Source: Sphingomonas gilva
Lineage (GTDB): Bacteria; Pseudomonadota; Alphaproteobacteria; Sphingomonadales; Sphingomonadaceae
Direction of reading: 5' to 3'
NCBI RefSeq assembly: GCF_003515075.1
Contig: NZ_QWLV01000003.1
Location: 124,001 to 188,000, forward strand
Length of the DNA: 64,000 nucleotides
Numbering within the stretch: position 1 is the stretch's first letter; each line of letters starts with the position of its first letter. The notes under the pieces were generated by a model. It was not told the DNA's origin and did not search any database. It saw only the letters and a list, made by a program, of their open reading frames with translations. The translations under genes were made by a program, and so were the position numbers. This document shows positions 54,059 to 62,344 of this stretch, in pieces.

Positions 54059-54652
54059 TTATCGGCCTTTCGGCGCGCGGAGGCAAGCGATCACCGCGCG
54101 CACCGCCGCTCTGGTTTCGTCGATCGAACCGCCGGTCGGAATGACGTGATCGGCGCGCGCGACCTTTTCCGCGTCGGGCATCTGACGGGCCAATATCGCG
54201 GCGAATCTGGCCTCCGTCATGTCCGGCCGGGCGAGGACGCGCGCGCGCTGGACCTCGGCCGGGGCGGAGACCACGACGGTCGCGTCCACCGCTTTGTCTC
54301 CGCCGGTTTCGAACAGCAGGGGAATGTCGAACAGCACCATCGGCGCATCGGCGTGGGTCTTGAGGAACCGTTCGCGCTCGGCCCGGACGGCGGGGTGGAC
54401 GATTCCCTCCAGCCGCTTCATCGCCGCATCGTCGCCGAGCACCGCCGCGCCCAGCGCGGCGCGGTCCACGCCCGCCGGGCCGGTGGCGCCGGGAAACGCC
54501 AGCTCGATCGGCGCGACCAGCGCGCCGCCTGCGCCCTGCAGCGCGTGGACGCACGCATCGGCGTCGAACACCGGCACGCCTTCGGCCGCGAACATCGCCG
54601 CGACGGTCGATTTGCCCATGCCGATCGATCCGGTGAGGCCGATGCGGATCAT
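54059..54652 (-). CDS. coaE: Dephospho-CoA kinase
   Basis: This 197-aa P-loop kinase has Walker [27 protein letters not shown], and the lid-region [19 protein letters not shown]. It phosphorylates dephospho-CoA to coenzyme A, the last step of CoA synthesis; panC of the same pathway is at 10433. Its start overlaps the aroE stop by 4 nt. Confidence 0.95.
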   Translation of the reverse strand: MIRIGLTGSIGMGKSTVAAMFAAEGVPVFDADACVHALQGAGGALVAPIELAFPGATGPAGVDRAALGAAVLGDDAAMKRLEGIVHPAVRAERERFLKTHADAPMVLFDIPLLFETGGDKAVDATVVVSAPAEVQRARVLARPDMTEARFAAILARQMPDAEKVARADHVIPTGGSIDETRAAVRAVIACLRAPKGR

Positions 54653-55458
54653 GCCATCAGCAGCTCGCGCAGTTCGCCATCGCGATCGCGCGGCGGGGGC
54701 TTGCCGAAGAACAGCTCGAACGCGGCGGCCGCCTGACCGACCAGCATGTCGAGCCCGTCGACCGTTTCCAGCCCGAATTCCTCCGCCTTGGCGATAAGCG
54801 GGGTGGTCACCGGGTTGTAGACCAGATCATAGACCGTCGCGCTGCTCGGCAGCTGGAAGATGTCGATCTCGAGCGGCGGCTGGCCGATCTGGCCGAGCGG
54901 GCTGGCGTTGACTAGGAGCGCGACGGGCTGGATCGGCACGTCGAGCGCCTTGACGTCACCCTCCAGCCCCATCTTGTGGATCAGCACCATGCCCTTCAAT
55001 GGCTGGCGGCAGCGCAGGGTCACCTTGGCCACCCCCGCCTTTTTGAGCGCGAACAGCACCGCGCGCGCGGCGCCGCCCGCGCCGATCACCGCGACGGTCT
55101 TGCCGGAGAGGTCCATGTCGGCGATCGGGGCGTAGAAGCCGGCGGCGTCGGTGTTGGTGCCGATCAGGCCGCCGTCCTGGCGCACGATGGTGTTCATCGC
55201 GCCGATCGTGCCGCGGATGTCGCCGGGATCGGCGACATGCTCCATCACCGCGACCTTGTGGGGCAAGGTGACGTTGCAGCCGCGCCACGCGGGATCGTCG
55301 CGGCGCCGGGCGATGAAATCGGCCAGTCCCTCGCGCGTCACCTGGGTCGCGCGATAGTCGCCCTCGATCCCCATCGCGTCCAGCCAGAAACGGTGGATCA
55401 GCGGCGATTTCGAATGGGCGATCGGATCGCCGATGACCTCGGCATATGCTTTACTCAC
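54649..55458 (-). CDS. aroE: Shikimate dehydrogenase
   Basis: This 269-aa NADP-dependent enzyme of the aromatic amino acid pathway has the substrate motif [16 protein letters not shown], the catalytic region [13 protein letters not shown] (Lys and Asp), and cofactor loop [15 protein letters not shown]. The C-terminal [18 protein letters not shown] is typical. Initiation is at GTG 55458, which overlaps the maf stop by 4 nt. A longer frame upstream lies inside maf. Confidence 0.95.
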   Translation of the reverse strand: MSKAYAEVIGDPIAHSKSPLIHRFWLDAMGIEGDYRATQVTREGLADFIARRRDDPAWRGCNVTLPHKVAVMEHVADPGDIRGTIGAMNTIVRQDGGLIGTNTDAAGFYAPIADMDLSGKTVAVIGAGGAARAVLFALKKAGVAKVTLRCRQPLKGMVLIHKMGLEGDVKALDVPIQPVALLVNASPLGQIGQPPLEIDIFQLPSSATVYDLVYNPVTTPLIAKAEEFGLETVDGLDMLVGQAAAAFELFFGKPPPRDRDGELRELLMA

Positions 55459-56045
55459 GACGCGACCAACTTTCTTGTTCTCAGATAATCCAGCACCGGC
55501 AGCAGCGGCATGCCGAGGATCGTGAAATGGCTGCCCTCGATCCGGCCGAACAGCTGAACGCCCGGGCCCTCGATCCGATAAACACCCACGCAACCCGAAA
55601 TCGCCGGCCACTCCCCCCCAATATAATCCTGGATGAAGGCTTCGGACAGGGTGCGGACGTGCATCCGCGCGCAATCGACGTGGCGCCACACCGGCCGGCC
55701 GCCTTCAGCGATCACGGCGGCGCTATACAGATCGTGCCGTGTGCCCGACATGCGCCGGAGATGATCCGCGGCCTCCTCGCGCGAGGCGGGCTTGTCGAGC
55801 AAGGTCCCGTTCTCCAGCGCCACCACCGAATCGCAGCCGAGGACGAGCGCCTGCGGATGACGCTGCGAGAGCTTCAGCGCCTTCAGCTCGGCGAGCGCAT
55901 CGGCGAGATCGCGCGGGGGGAGTGCGGCGAGGCTCGCCTTGGCCGAATCCTCGTCGACGCCCGCCGCCATCGCCTCATGCGGCACGCCGGCGGCGTCGAG
56001 CATCGCGCGGCGCGCGGCGCTCTTGGAGGCGAGGATCAGCCTCAC
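55455..56045 (-). CDS. Maf-family nucleotide pyrophosphatase
   Basis: This 196-aa Maf/YhdE-type protein hydrolyses non-canonical or pyrimidine nucleoside triphosphates. It has the ILASKSAARRAMLDAAGV start, the acidic DED (residue 31-33) and VLGCDSVVAL core, and GCVGVYRIEGPGVQLF. Its stop and start overlap aroE and ppsR by 4 nt each. The exact substrate (dTTP/UTP or m7GTP type) is not assigned. Confidence 0.92.
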   Translation of the reverse strand: MRLILASKSAARRAMLDAAGVPHEAMAAGVDEDSAKASLAALPPRDLADALAELKALKLSQRHPQALVLGCDSVVALENGTLLDKPASREEAADHLRRMSGTRHDLYSAAVIAEGGRPVWRHVDCARMHVRTLSEAFIQDYIGGEWPAISGCVGVYRIEGPGVQLFGRIEGSHFTILGMPLLPVLDYLRTRKLVAS

Positions 56046-56854
56046 GCCTCGGCCCGGTCGGAGACCATGCGGATGATCGCCGCGGCGGTCTCCTCGATCG
56101 AGCGGCGGGTGACGTCGATCACCGGCCAGGCATTGTCGGCGAACATGCGCCGGGCATAGGCCACCTCGGCGGCGACCGCCTCCTGATCGACATAGGCGGT
56201 CTCGGCTGCCTGATTGAGCGACAAGAGCCGGTTGCGGCGGACCTGGATCAGCCGGTCAGCGCTGGTGGTGAGGCCGACCACGAGCGGGTTCCTGAGCGTG
56301 AAGAGCGTCGGCGGGGGCGGGCTTTCGACCACGATCGGGATGTTCGCGGTCTTGAACCCGCGATTGGCGAGATAGATCGAGGTCGGCGTCTTCGAGGTGC
56401 GCGACACGCCGGCGAGGACGATGTCCGCCTCCTCCCAATCCTCAGGCGTGATGCCGTCGTCATGCGCGATGGTGAACTGGATCGCGTCGACGCGCGCGAA
56501 ATAGGCGGCGTCGAGCATATGCTGGCGCCCCGGGCGGCCATGCGCCTGCTGGCCGAGCATCGCGGAAAGCGCATCGGTAACCGCGTCGAGCGCCGGCACG
56601 GCGGGCAGGCCCAATGCGCGGCAGCGCGTCTCGAGCATCATCCGCGTCTTGCCATCGACCAGGGTGAACAGCACCAGCCCGGGATTCTGCGCGATCTCCT
56701 CAAGGATGCGGTCGAGATGGCCTTGGGTGCGCACCATCGGCCAGAAATGGCGGATCGTCTCGACGCCCTCGAACTGCGCCAATGCCGCCTTGGCGATGTT
56801 CTCCAGCGTCTCGCCGGTGGAATCGGACAGGAGGTGGAGGTGGAGACGGGTCAT
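56042..56854 (-). CDS. ppsR: Pyruvate, phosphate/water dikinase regulatory protein (DUF299)
   Basis: This 270-aa bifunctional kinase/pyrophosphorylase family protein has LLSDSTGETLENIAKAAL near the start. The P-loop-like AGVSRTSKTPTSIYLANRG is near residue 150, and QEAVAAEVAYARRMF near the C-terminus. In Caulobacter and Rickettsia the homologue (RP001) lies beside the chromosome origin and hemE. The start at 56854 directly borders the DnaA-box cluster. Confidence 0.93.
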   Translation of the reverse strand: MTRLHLHLLSDSTGETLENIAKAALAQFEGVETIRHFWPMVRTQGHLDRILEEIAQNPGLVLFTLVDGKTRMMLETRCRALGLPAVPALDAVTDALSAMLGQQAHGRPGRQHMLDAAYFARVDAIQFTIAHDDGITPEDWEEADIVLAGVSRTSKTPTSIYLANRGFKTANIPIVVESPPPPTLFTLRNPLVVGLTTSADRLIQVRRNRLLSLNQAAETAYVDQEAVAAEVAYARRMFADNAWPVIDVTRRSIEETAAAIIRMVSDRAEA

Positions 56855-57144
56855 TTCGGGATAAGCGTGTGGATAACAACGCGCACCGGCGCAAGCGCGG
56901 AACGCGTCTTCGCGCCGGCGTGGACAAGGCGATGAATCGTCCACAACCCCGCCCACAGCGCCCGGTTCCAATCCACAGCCTGTGAATCATGCGGAGGAGA
57001 CGAGGGAATCGCCGCGCCCCCGCGCCGCCCGACGAGTCAAGCTGTTGGCATTTGCTGGACGCCCGCCTAATCCCCGGCTCCAGCCCGCCCACTACCATCA
57101 CATCCTTTTTCTAGAATCCTTATATTGAAGAAGAGGAACCGGTT
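56855..57144. other. Candidate chromosome replication origin (oriC)
   Basis: This 290-nt gene-free gap lies between divergent ppsR and hemE. It has one perfect DnaA box, TGTGGATAA at 56868-56876. Four near matches (two differences each) follow: CGTGGACAA 56919-56927, TCGTCCACA 56937-56945, CAATCCACA 56969-56977, TGTGAATCA 56981-56989. An AT-rich stretch, TTTTTCTAGAATCCTTATAT, lies at about 57105-57124 and could be the unwinding element. The gene order matches the Caulobacter/Rickettsia origin. No paired TTAA CtrA site was seen. Confidence 0.7.
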
Positions 57145-58179
57145 CTGACCGCGATCGATCGCCCGTTGCTCGCCGTGCTGAAAGGGAAGGCGCGCGAACG
57201 CCCGCCGGTATGGCTGATGCGCCAGGCGGGCCGCTATCTGCCCGAATATCGCGCGCTCAGGGAACAAAAGGGCGGCTTCCTCGAACTGGTCAACGACAGC
57301 GAGGCCGCCGCCGAGGTGACGCTGCAGCCGATCCGCCGCTTCGGCTTCGACGGGGCGATCCTGTTTTCGGACATCCTGATCATCCCCCATGCGCTGGGGC
57401 AGGACCTGTGGTTCGAGACGGGCGAAGGCCCGCGCCTCGCGCCGCGGCTGGCCGACAGCGAGCTGGCCGAGCTGGTTCCAGCGAGCGCGAGGCTCGACCC
57501 GGTCTATGAGACGGTCCGCCGGGTGCGCGCCGAGCTGCCCGCAGCGACGACCTTCCTGGGCTTCGCCGGATCGCCCTGGACGGTCGCGACCTATATGGTC
57601 GCCGGCCAGGGCAGTCGCGACCAGGGCGAGACGCGGCGGCTGGCCTATGGCGATCCGGCGCGCTTCACCCATATCGTCGACGCGATCATCGCGTTGACGG
57701 TCGAGTATCTCTCCGGCCAGATCGAAGCGGGTGTCGATGCGGTGCAGCTGTTCGACAGCTGGGCGGGCAGCCTCAGCCCGGCGCAATTCGACCGCTGGGT
57801 GGTGGAGCCCAATGCGGGCATCGTCGCAGCCTTGCGCGAGCGTCATCCGGACATACCGGTGATCGGCTTTCCCAAGGGCGCGGGCGGCAAGCTCCGGGCC
57901 TATGTCGAGGGGGTGAAGCCCGATGCGATCGGCCTCGACGAGACGGTCGATCCGCATTGGGCAGCGGAAATCCTGCCGGCCGATCTTCCGGTGCAGGGCA
58001 ATCTCGATCCGCTGGCGCTGATCGCCGGCGGCGCGGCGCTGGACGCGGCTGTCGACGCGATCCTTGATGCCTTCGCCGGGCGACCCCATATCTTCAATCT
58101 CGGCCACGGCATCTTGCCCGATACCCCCATCGCGCATGTCGAACGGCTGCTGGACCGCGTGAGGGGAACCACCGCATGA
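57145..58179 (+). CDS. hemE: Uroporphyrinogen decarboxylase
   Basis: This 344-aa enzyme of heme synthesis converts uroporphyrinogen III to coproporphyrinogen III. Motifs are PPVWLMRQAGRYLPEYR, FSDILIIPHALGQ, GFAGSPWTVATYMV and HIFNLGHGILPDTP. A rare CTG at 57145 gives the family N-terminus MTAIDRPLLAVL and has AGAGGA 7 nt upstream; the first conventional start is TTG at 57166 with no clear site. It borders the putative origin and overlaps hemJ by 4 nt. Confidence 0.94.
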   Translation: MTAIDRPLLAVLKGKARERPPVWLMRQAGRYLPEYRALREQKGGFLELVNDSEAAAEVTLQPIRRFGFDGAILFSDILIIPHALGQDLWFETGEGPRLAPRLADSELAELVPASARLDPVYETVRRVRAELPAATTFLGFAGSPWTVATYMVAGQGSRDQGETRRLAYGDPARFTHIVDAIIALTVEYLSGQIEAGVDAVQLFDSWAGSLSPAQFDRWVVEPNAGIVAALRERHPDIPVIGFPKGAGGKLRAYVEGVKPDAIGLDETVDPHWAAEILPADLPVQGNLDPLALIAGGAALDAAVDAILDAFAGRPHIFNLGHGILPDTPIAHVERLLDRVRGTTA

Positions 58180-58619
58180 TCGCGCTGCTGCAGGCCTGGT
58201 ATCCCTGGCTGAAGGCCGCGCACCTGATCTTCGTCATCTTCTGGATGGCGGGGCTGTTCATGTTCCCGCGCTTCCTGGTCTATCACCAGGAGGCGGCGCC
58301 CGGATCGCCCGAGGAAGCCAAATGGATCGAGCGCGAGGACAAGCTCCGCCGGATCATCCTGGCGCCGTCGATGGTGATCGTCTGGGTGCTCGGCCTGCTG
58401 CTCGCCTCCACGATCGGCGCGTGGACGATGGGCTGGTTCCACGCCAAGCTGGCGCTGGTGATCCTGCTTTCGGGCTATCACGGCTGGATGCTGGGCTATG
58501 CCCGGCGGCTGGCCAAGGGCGAGCGCAAGCTGTCCGGCAAGGCGCTGCGCATCGCCAACGAGGTGCCGGGGATCGCGGTCGCGATCATCGTCGTGCTGGT
58601 GATCGTCAAGCCGTTCTGA
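58176..58619 (+). CDS. hemJ: Protoporphyrinogen oxidase HemJ
   Basis: This 147-aa protein has four predicted membrane helices and belongs to the HemJ/UPF0093 family, the cytochrome-b-like protoporphyrinogen IX oxidase of many proteobacteria. Family residues are in AAHLIFVIFWMAGLFMFPRF and WFHAKLALVILLSGYHGWM (conserved His). It overlaps hemE by 4 nt, giving a two-gene heme operon. Confidence 0.92.
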   Translation: MIALLQAWYPWLKAAHLIFVIFWMAGLFMFPRFLVYHQEAAPGSPEEAKWIEREDKLRRIILAPSMVIVWVLGLLLASTIGAWTMGWFHAKLALVILLSGYHGWMLGYARRLAKGERKLSGKALRIANEVPGIAVAIIVVLVIVKPF

Positions 58620-58626
58620 CGCGCGC

Positions 58627-58655
58627 TTGACTTGAATCGGGCCCAAGCCTAACCC
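58627..58655 (+). promoter_or_regulatory. Possible rho promoter
   Basis: TTGACT at 58627-58632, 17 nt, then TAACCC at 58650-58655. The -35 is good; the -10 is weak but acceptable for alphaproteobacteria. It lies 8 nt after hemJ and about 120 nt before the rho start, leaving a leader in which rho commonly autoregulates. Confidence 0.35.
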
Positions 58656-58772
58656 GCCACTATCCGTGCCGCGGCGTCCGCCGTGGCGCCCGCGAATCCC
58701 AATACATCCCCCGCTTGTGCCAGCCGCAATTTCCCTGCCCGGCCACATCCAAACCCCACGCGGACAATATCC

Positions 58773-60029
58773 ATGCATCTGAAAGACTTGAAGAAGAAAG
58801 CCCCCGCCGAACTGGTCGAGATGGCCGAGGAGCTGGGCGTCGAGGGCGCGTCGACGATGCGCAAGCAGGATCTGCTGTTCGGCATCCTGAAGGCGCAGGC
58901 GGAGAATGGCGACCAGATCATGGGGCTGGGGACGATCGAGGTGCTGCAGGACGGCTTCGGCTTCCTCCGCAGCCCCGAGGCCAATTATCTCGCCGGGCCC
59001 GACGACATCTACGTCTCGCCCAACCAGGTGCGCAAGTTCGGGCTGAGGACCGGCGACACGGTGGAAGGCGAGATCCGCGCGCCCAAGGACGGCGAGCGCT
59101 ATTTCGCGCTGACCAAGCTTTCGACGATCAATTTCGACGATCCGGAAGCCGTGCGCCACCGCGTCAATTTCGACAATCTGACGCCGCTCTATCCCGAAGA
59201 GAAGCTGACGCTCGATCCGCAGGACCCGACGATCAAGGACAAGTCGGCGCGGGTGATCGACATCGTCTCGCCCCAGGGCAAGGGCCAGCGCGCGCTGATC
59301 GTTGCGCCGCCGCGCGTCGGCAAGACCGTTCTGCTGCAGAACATCGCCAAGGCGATCACCGACAACCACCCCGAGGTGTTCCTGATCGTGCTGTTGATCG
59401 ACGAACGGCCTGAGGAAGTCACCGATATGCAGCGCAGCGTGAAGGGCGAGGTGATCTCCTCGACCTTCGACGAGCCGGCGCAGCGCCACGTCCAGGTCGC
59501 CGAGATGGTGATCGAGAAGGCGAAAAGGCTGGTCGAGCACAAGCGCGACGTCGTCATCCTGCTCGATTCGATTACCCGTCTGGGCCGCGCCTACAACACC
59601 GTCGTCCCCTCATCGGGCAAGGTGCTGACCGGCGGCGTCGACGCGAACGCGCTGCAGCGGCCCAAGCGCTTCTTCGGCGCGGCGCGCAACATCGAGGAGG
59701 GCGGATCGCTGTCGATCATCGCGACGGCGCTGATCGACACCGGCAGCCGCATGGACGAGGTGATCTTCGAGGAATTCAAGGGCACCGGCAATTCGGAGAT
59801 CGTGCTCGACAGGAAGGTCGCCGACAAGCGCATCTTCCCCGCGCTCGACGTCGGCAAGTCCGGCACGCGCAAGGAGGAGCTGCTGGTCGACAAGTCCAAG
59901 CTTTCGAAGATGTGGGTGCTGCGCCGCATCCTGATGCAGATGGGCACGATCGACGCGATGGAGTTCCTGCTCGACAAGATGAAGGATTCGAAGACCAATG
60001 AGGACTTCTTCGACAGCATGAATCAATAG
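58773..60029 (+). CDS. rho: Transcription termination factor Rho
   Basis: This 418-aa hexameric RNA-dependent ATPase starts [20 protein letters not shown]. The RNA-binding cold-shock-like domain has [20 protein letters not shown]. The Walker A is [15 protein letters not shown], Walker B is [16 protein letters not shown], and the Q-loop/R-loop region has [20 protein letters not shown]. It ends the transcript at a strong hairpin. Rho beside hemE/hemJ and the origin is typical of the group. Confidence 0.97.
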   Translation: MHLKDLKKKAPAELVEMAEELGVEGASTMRKQDLLFGILKAQAENGDQIMGLGTIEVLQDGFGFLRSPEANYLAGPDDIYVSPNQVRKFGLRTGDTVEGEIRAPKDGERYFALTKLSTINFDDPEAVRHRVNFDNLTPLYPEEKLTLDPQDPTIKDKSARVIDIVSPQGKGQRALIVAPPRVGKTVLLQNIAKAITDNHPEVFLIVLLIDERPEEVTDMQRSVKGEVISSTFDEPAQRHVQVAEMVIEKAKRLVEHKRDVVILLDSITRLGRAYNTVVPSSGKVLTGGVDANALQRPKRFFGAARNIEEGGSLSIIATALIDTGSRMDEVIFEEFKGTGNSEIVLDRKVADKRIFPALDVGKSGTRKEELLVDKSKLSKMWVLRRILMQMGTIDAMEFLLDKMKDSKTNEDFFDSMNQ

Positions 60030-60068
60030 CCGGTTGCCGGCTGGCCACGACCAGCCGACCGCAACCGG
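60030..60068 (+). terminator. Hairpin after rho
   Basis: CCGGTTGC 60030-60037 pairs with GCAACCGG 60061-60068, and CGGCTGG 60038-60044 pairs with CCAGCCG 60051-60057, with a 3-nt bulge. The stem begins at the base after the rho stop. No T-run follows, but further hairpins at 60078-60094 and 60101-60121 lie in the 162-nt gap before terC and may form its leader. Confidence 0.6.
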
Positions 60069-60191
60069 CTCGGCCTGCGGGGCTTCAAGCCCCGGCCGGC
60101 GGCATGGGCTTCGCTCATGCCTGCGCAACAAGGGGGAACCTAACCGCCCCCGCCCGCGTAACCAAGACAACGCACCGCACAGGGATAGCCG

Positions 60192-60863
60192 ATGCCCGAG
60201 ATCTGGAACCACATCGTCAACGACATCGCCACGCTGTTTTCGGGCGATGCGAGCGCCTGGTTCGCCTTCGGCCAGGTGCTGATGATCGACATCGTGCTGG
60301 CGGGCGACAATGCGATCGTCATCGGCGCGCTCGCCGCGGGCCTGCCCGCCGACCAGCGCAAGAAGGTCATCCTGATCGGCATCATCGCCGCGCTGGTGCT
60401 GCGCATCGCCTTCGCGCTGGTGGTGACGCAGCTGCTCCAGATCGTCGGGCTGGTCTTCGCCGGCGGATTGCTGCTGCTGTGGGTCGCGTGGAAGATGTAT
60501 CGCGAGCTGCAGCCGTCGGGCGGCGCCGGATCGCCCGAGGTGCAGGGCGACGAGACCGAGCACATCAAGCCGGCCAAGAGCTTCGCCGCCGCCGCCTGGG
60601 CGGTCGCCATCGCCGACGTGTCGATGAGCCTCGACAATGTGCTGGCGGTCGCGGGCGCCGCGCGCGAGCATCCCGGCATCCTGATGATCGGCCTGGTCTT
60701 CGCCGTCGCGCTGATGGGCGTCGCCGCCAACATCATCGCCAAATATATCGAGCGCTACCGCTGGATCGCCTGGATCGGCCTCCTGGTGATCCTCTATGTC
60801 GCCGGCAGCATGATCTATACCGGCTTCACCGATCAGGAGATCGGGCTGCAGACGCTGTTTTGA
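60192..60863 (+). CDS. TerC family integral membrane protein
   Basis: This 223-aa inner-membrane protein has about seven helices. The family acidic motifs are IDIVLAGDNAIVIGALAAGL near residue 32 and AVAIADVSMSLDNVLAVAGA near residue 138, which line the ion path. TerC members (Alx/MntP-like) export manganese or aid metalation of secreted enzymes. The metal cannot be decided here. It is convergent with trpS across a family A repeat. Confidence 0.92.
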   Translation: MPEIWNHIVNDIATLFSGDASAWFAFGQVLMIDIVLAGDNAIVIGALAAGLPADQRKKVILIGIIAALVLRIAFALVVTQLLQIVGLVFAGGLLLLWVAWKMYRELQPSGGAGSPEVQGDETEHIKPAKSFAAAAWAVAIADVSMSLDNVLAVAGAAREHPGILMIGLVFAVALMGVAANIIAKYIERYRWIAWIGLLVILYVAGSMIYTGFTDQEIGLQTLF

Positions 60864-60866
60864 TGT

Positions 60867-60997
60867 CCCGTCGCCCCTGCGCAAGCAGGGGCCGCAGTCG
60901 GCAAGTGCGGCTTTGGAAGTGCCACAAACCCGGAGGCCCCTGCCTTGGGTCCCAGCAAAGTAATACTTTGCTGGGTGCCCTGCGCAGGGGCGACGGG
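60867..60997. repeat. REP-like palindromic element, family A, copy 3, with nested hairpin
   Basis: It has the same core as copies 1 and 2 (GTCGGCA near 60897, GTGCCACAAACCC near 60919-60931) and the same outer arms. The second arm is split by an inserted perfect palindrome: CCCAGCAAAGTA at 60951-60962 and TACTTTGCTGGG at 60964-60975 around one base. It fills the gap between convergent terC and trpS. Confidence 0.85.
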
Positions 60998-61002
60998 CTA
61001 GC

Positions 61003-61998
61003 CTAACCGATCCCCACGGCCTGCCTGACCTCGACCATCGTCGCTTCGGCGCGCGCGGCGGCGGCTTCGGCCGAGCGGTCGAGGATGCGGCGCAGGCCCG
61101 CCTCGTCGCCGCGGATCGCGTGGAAGCGCTCGCGGACCGGGGTCAGGCCGGCGATCACCGCGTCGGCGACCGTCGTCTTGAGCTTGCCGTACCCGGCGCC
61201 GTCGAACTCGGCCTCGCACTCGGCGCGGGTCTTGCCGGTGAAGGCGCCGTAGATCGCCATCAGGTTGACCACGCCGGGCGACAAGGGCTGCGACAGGTCG
61301 ACGCCGCTGCCCGAATCGGTCTTGGCCGACTTGAACGCCTTCATGATCGCCGCGGGCTCGTCGAGGATGCCGACGGCATGGCCCCTGGCGCTTGACGACT
61401 TGCTCATCTTCGCGGTCGGATCGTCGAGGCCCATGATCCGCGCGCCTTCCTTGCGCGCGAGCATCTCCGGCCGGGTGAACTGATAGCCGAAAAGGTTGCC
61501 GAAGCGCTGGGCGATGTCCTGCGCGATCTCCAGATGCTGGCGCTGGTCGTCGCCGACCGGCACCAGATCCGCGTTATAGACCAGGATGTCCGCCGCCATC
61601 AGCACGGGATAATCATACAGGCCGACGCCGATCGTCTCGACATTCTCGGACTTGGACTTGAACTGCGTCATGCGGTTCATCCACCCCATCGGCGTGACGC
61701 AGTTGAGGATCCAGGCGAGCTCCGAATGCTGGCGCACCTGGCTCTGGACGAAGATCAGCGACCTGTCCGAGTCTATGCCGCAGGCCATGTAGAGCGCGGC
61801 GACGTCCAATGTCTTCTCGCGCAGGCCGGCGGCGGTGATCGCCTCCGGGATGGTCAGCGCGTGGAGATCGACGATGCAGAAGATGTTGTCGTGCTTGTCC
61901 TGCTCGGCGACCCACAGCGAGAGCGCGCCGATATAATTGCCGATGGTGAGGTTGCCGGTCGGCTGGACGCCGGAGAAGACGGTTTTCTGGTTGGTCAC
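61003..61998 (-). CDS. trpS: Tryptophanyl-tRNA synthetase
   Basis: This 331-aa class I synthetase has the HIGH-like motif SGVQPTGNLTIGNYIGAL and the KMSKS motif in DPTAKMSKSSSARGHAVG. Family residues VPVGDDQRQHLEIAQDIAQR are also present. It charges tRNA-Trp. The start MTNQKTVFSG at 61998 is clear. Upstream on its strand is a double hairpin, then the truncated tRNA-Gly. Confidence 0.96.
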   Translation of the reverse strand: MTNQKTVFSGVQPTGNLTIGNYIGALSLWVAEQDKHDNIFCIVDLHALTIPEAITAAGLREKTLDVAALYMACGIDSDRSLIFVQSQVRQHSELAWILNCVTPMGWMNRMTQFKSKSENVETIGVGLYDYPVLMAADILVYNADLVPVGDDQRQHLEIAQDIAQRFGNLFGYQFTRPEMLARKEGARIMGLDDPTAKMSKSSSARGHAVGILDEPAAIMKAFKSAKTDSGSGVDLSQPLSPGVVNLMAIYGAFTGKTRAECEAEFDGAGYGKLKTTVADAVIAGLTPVRERFHAIRGDEAGLRRILDRSAEAAAARAEATMVEVRQAVGIG

Positions 61999-62067
61999 GC
62001 ACGCCTCGTTCTGTCAGCGACGCGGCGAAGCCGCGTCGTCGGTCGGCGCTGTAGCGCCGCCGGCCGG

Positions 62068-62120
62068 GCGCGCCACCCCGAGGCGGCGATTTAGCTATGC
62101 TAAATCTGCGCGTGGCGCGC
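62068..62120 (-). terminator. Nested hairpin just past the tRNA-Gly 3' end
   Basis: GCGCGCCAC 62068-62076 pairs with GTGGCGCGC 62112-62120. Inside it GATTTAGC 62088-62095 pairs with GCTAAATC 62099-62106 around TAT. It abuts the CCA end of the tRNA remnant on the minus strand, where the original tRNA terminator would have been. Confidence 0.65.
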
Positions 62121-62166
62121 TGGAGCGGGCGAAGGGATTCGAACCCTCGACCCCAACCTTGGCAAG
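62121..62166 (-). pseudogene. Truncated tRNA-Gly (GCC), attachment-site half
   Basis: Read on the minus strand, CTTGCCAAGGTTGGGGTCGA, then GGGTTCGAATCCC and CGCCCGCTCCA give the anticodon loop (GCC), T-arm, acceptor 3' strand and CCA of tRNA-Gly. No D-arm or 5' acceptor precedes it; sequence at 62167 and beyond is unrelated. This is what remains of a tRNA 3' half when an integrase crosses over in the anticodon region. The intact tRNA should lie at the far end of the element, outside the window. Confidence 0.85.
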
Positions 62167-62344
62167 GTCGAGCCCGCGAGTCTCTGATAGCGGCCCGAAG
62201 TCTCTACCGTATTGCGTAATCCCCGGAAACCATAGCTATTGCGGGCATTTGGCGTTATCGGTTCGTCTCTGGAAGGGCCGGGCAGCGGCGGGGCGTAACC
62301 CCTACCGCTAAGACCCTAGCCGTAACCCTAGGAGCCGCTGACCG

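Noticed and set aside
56855..57144. CtrA binding sites (TTAA, 7 nt, TTAA) in the putative origin
   Set aside because: None found on inspection; only DnaA-box-like sites support the call.
60095..60191. A yybP-ykoY manganese riboswitch before terC
   Set aside because: Gene context fits but the conserved core sequences of that riboswitch are not visible in the leader.
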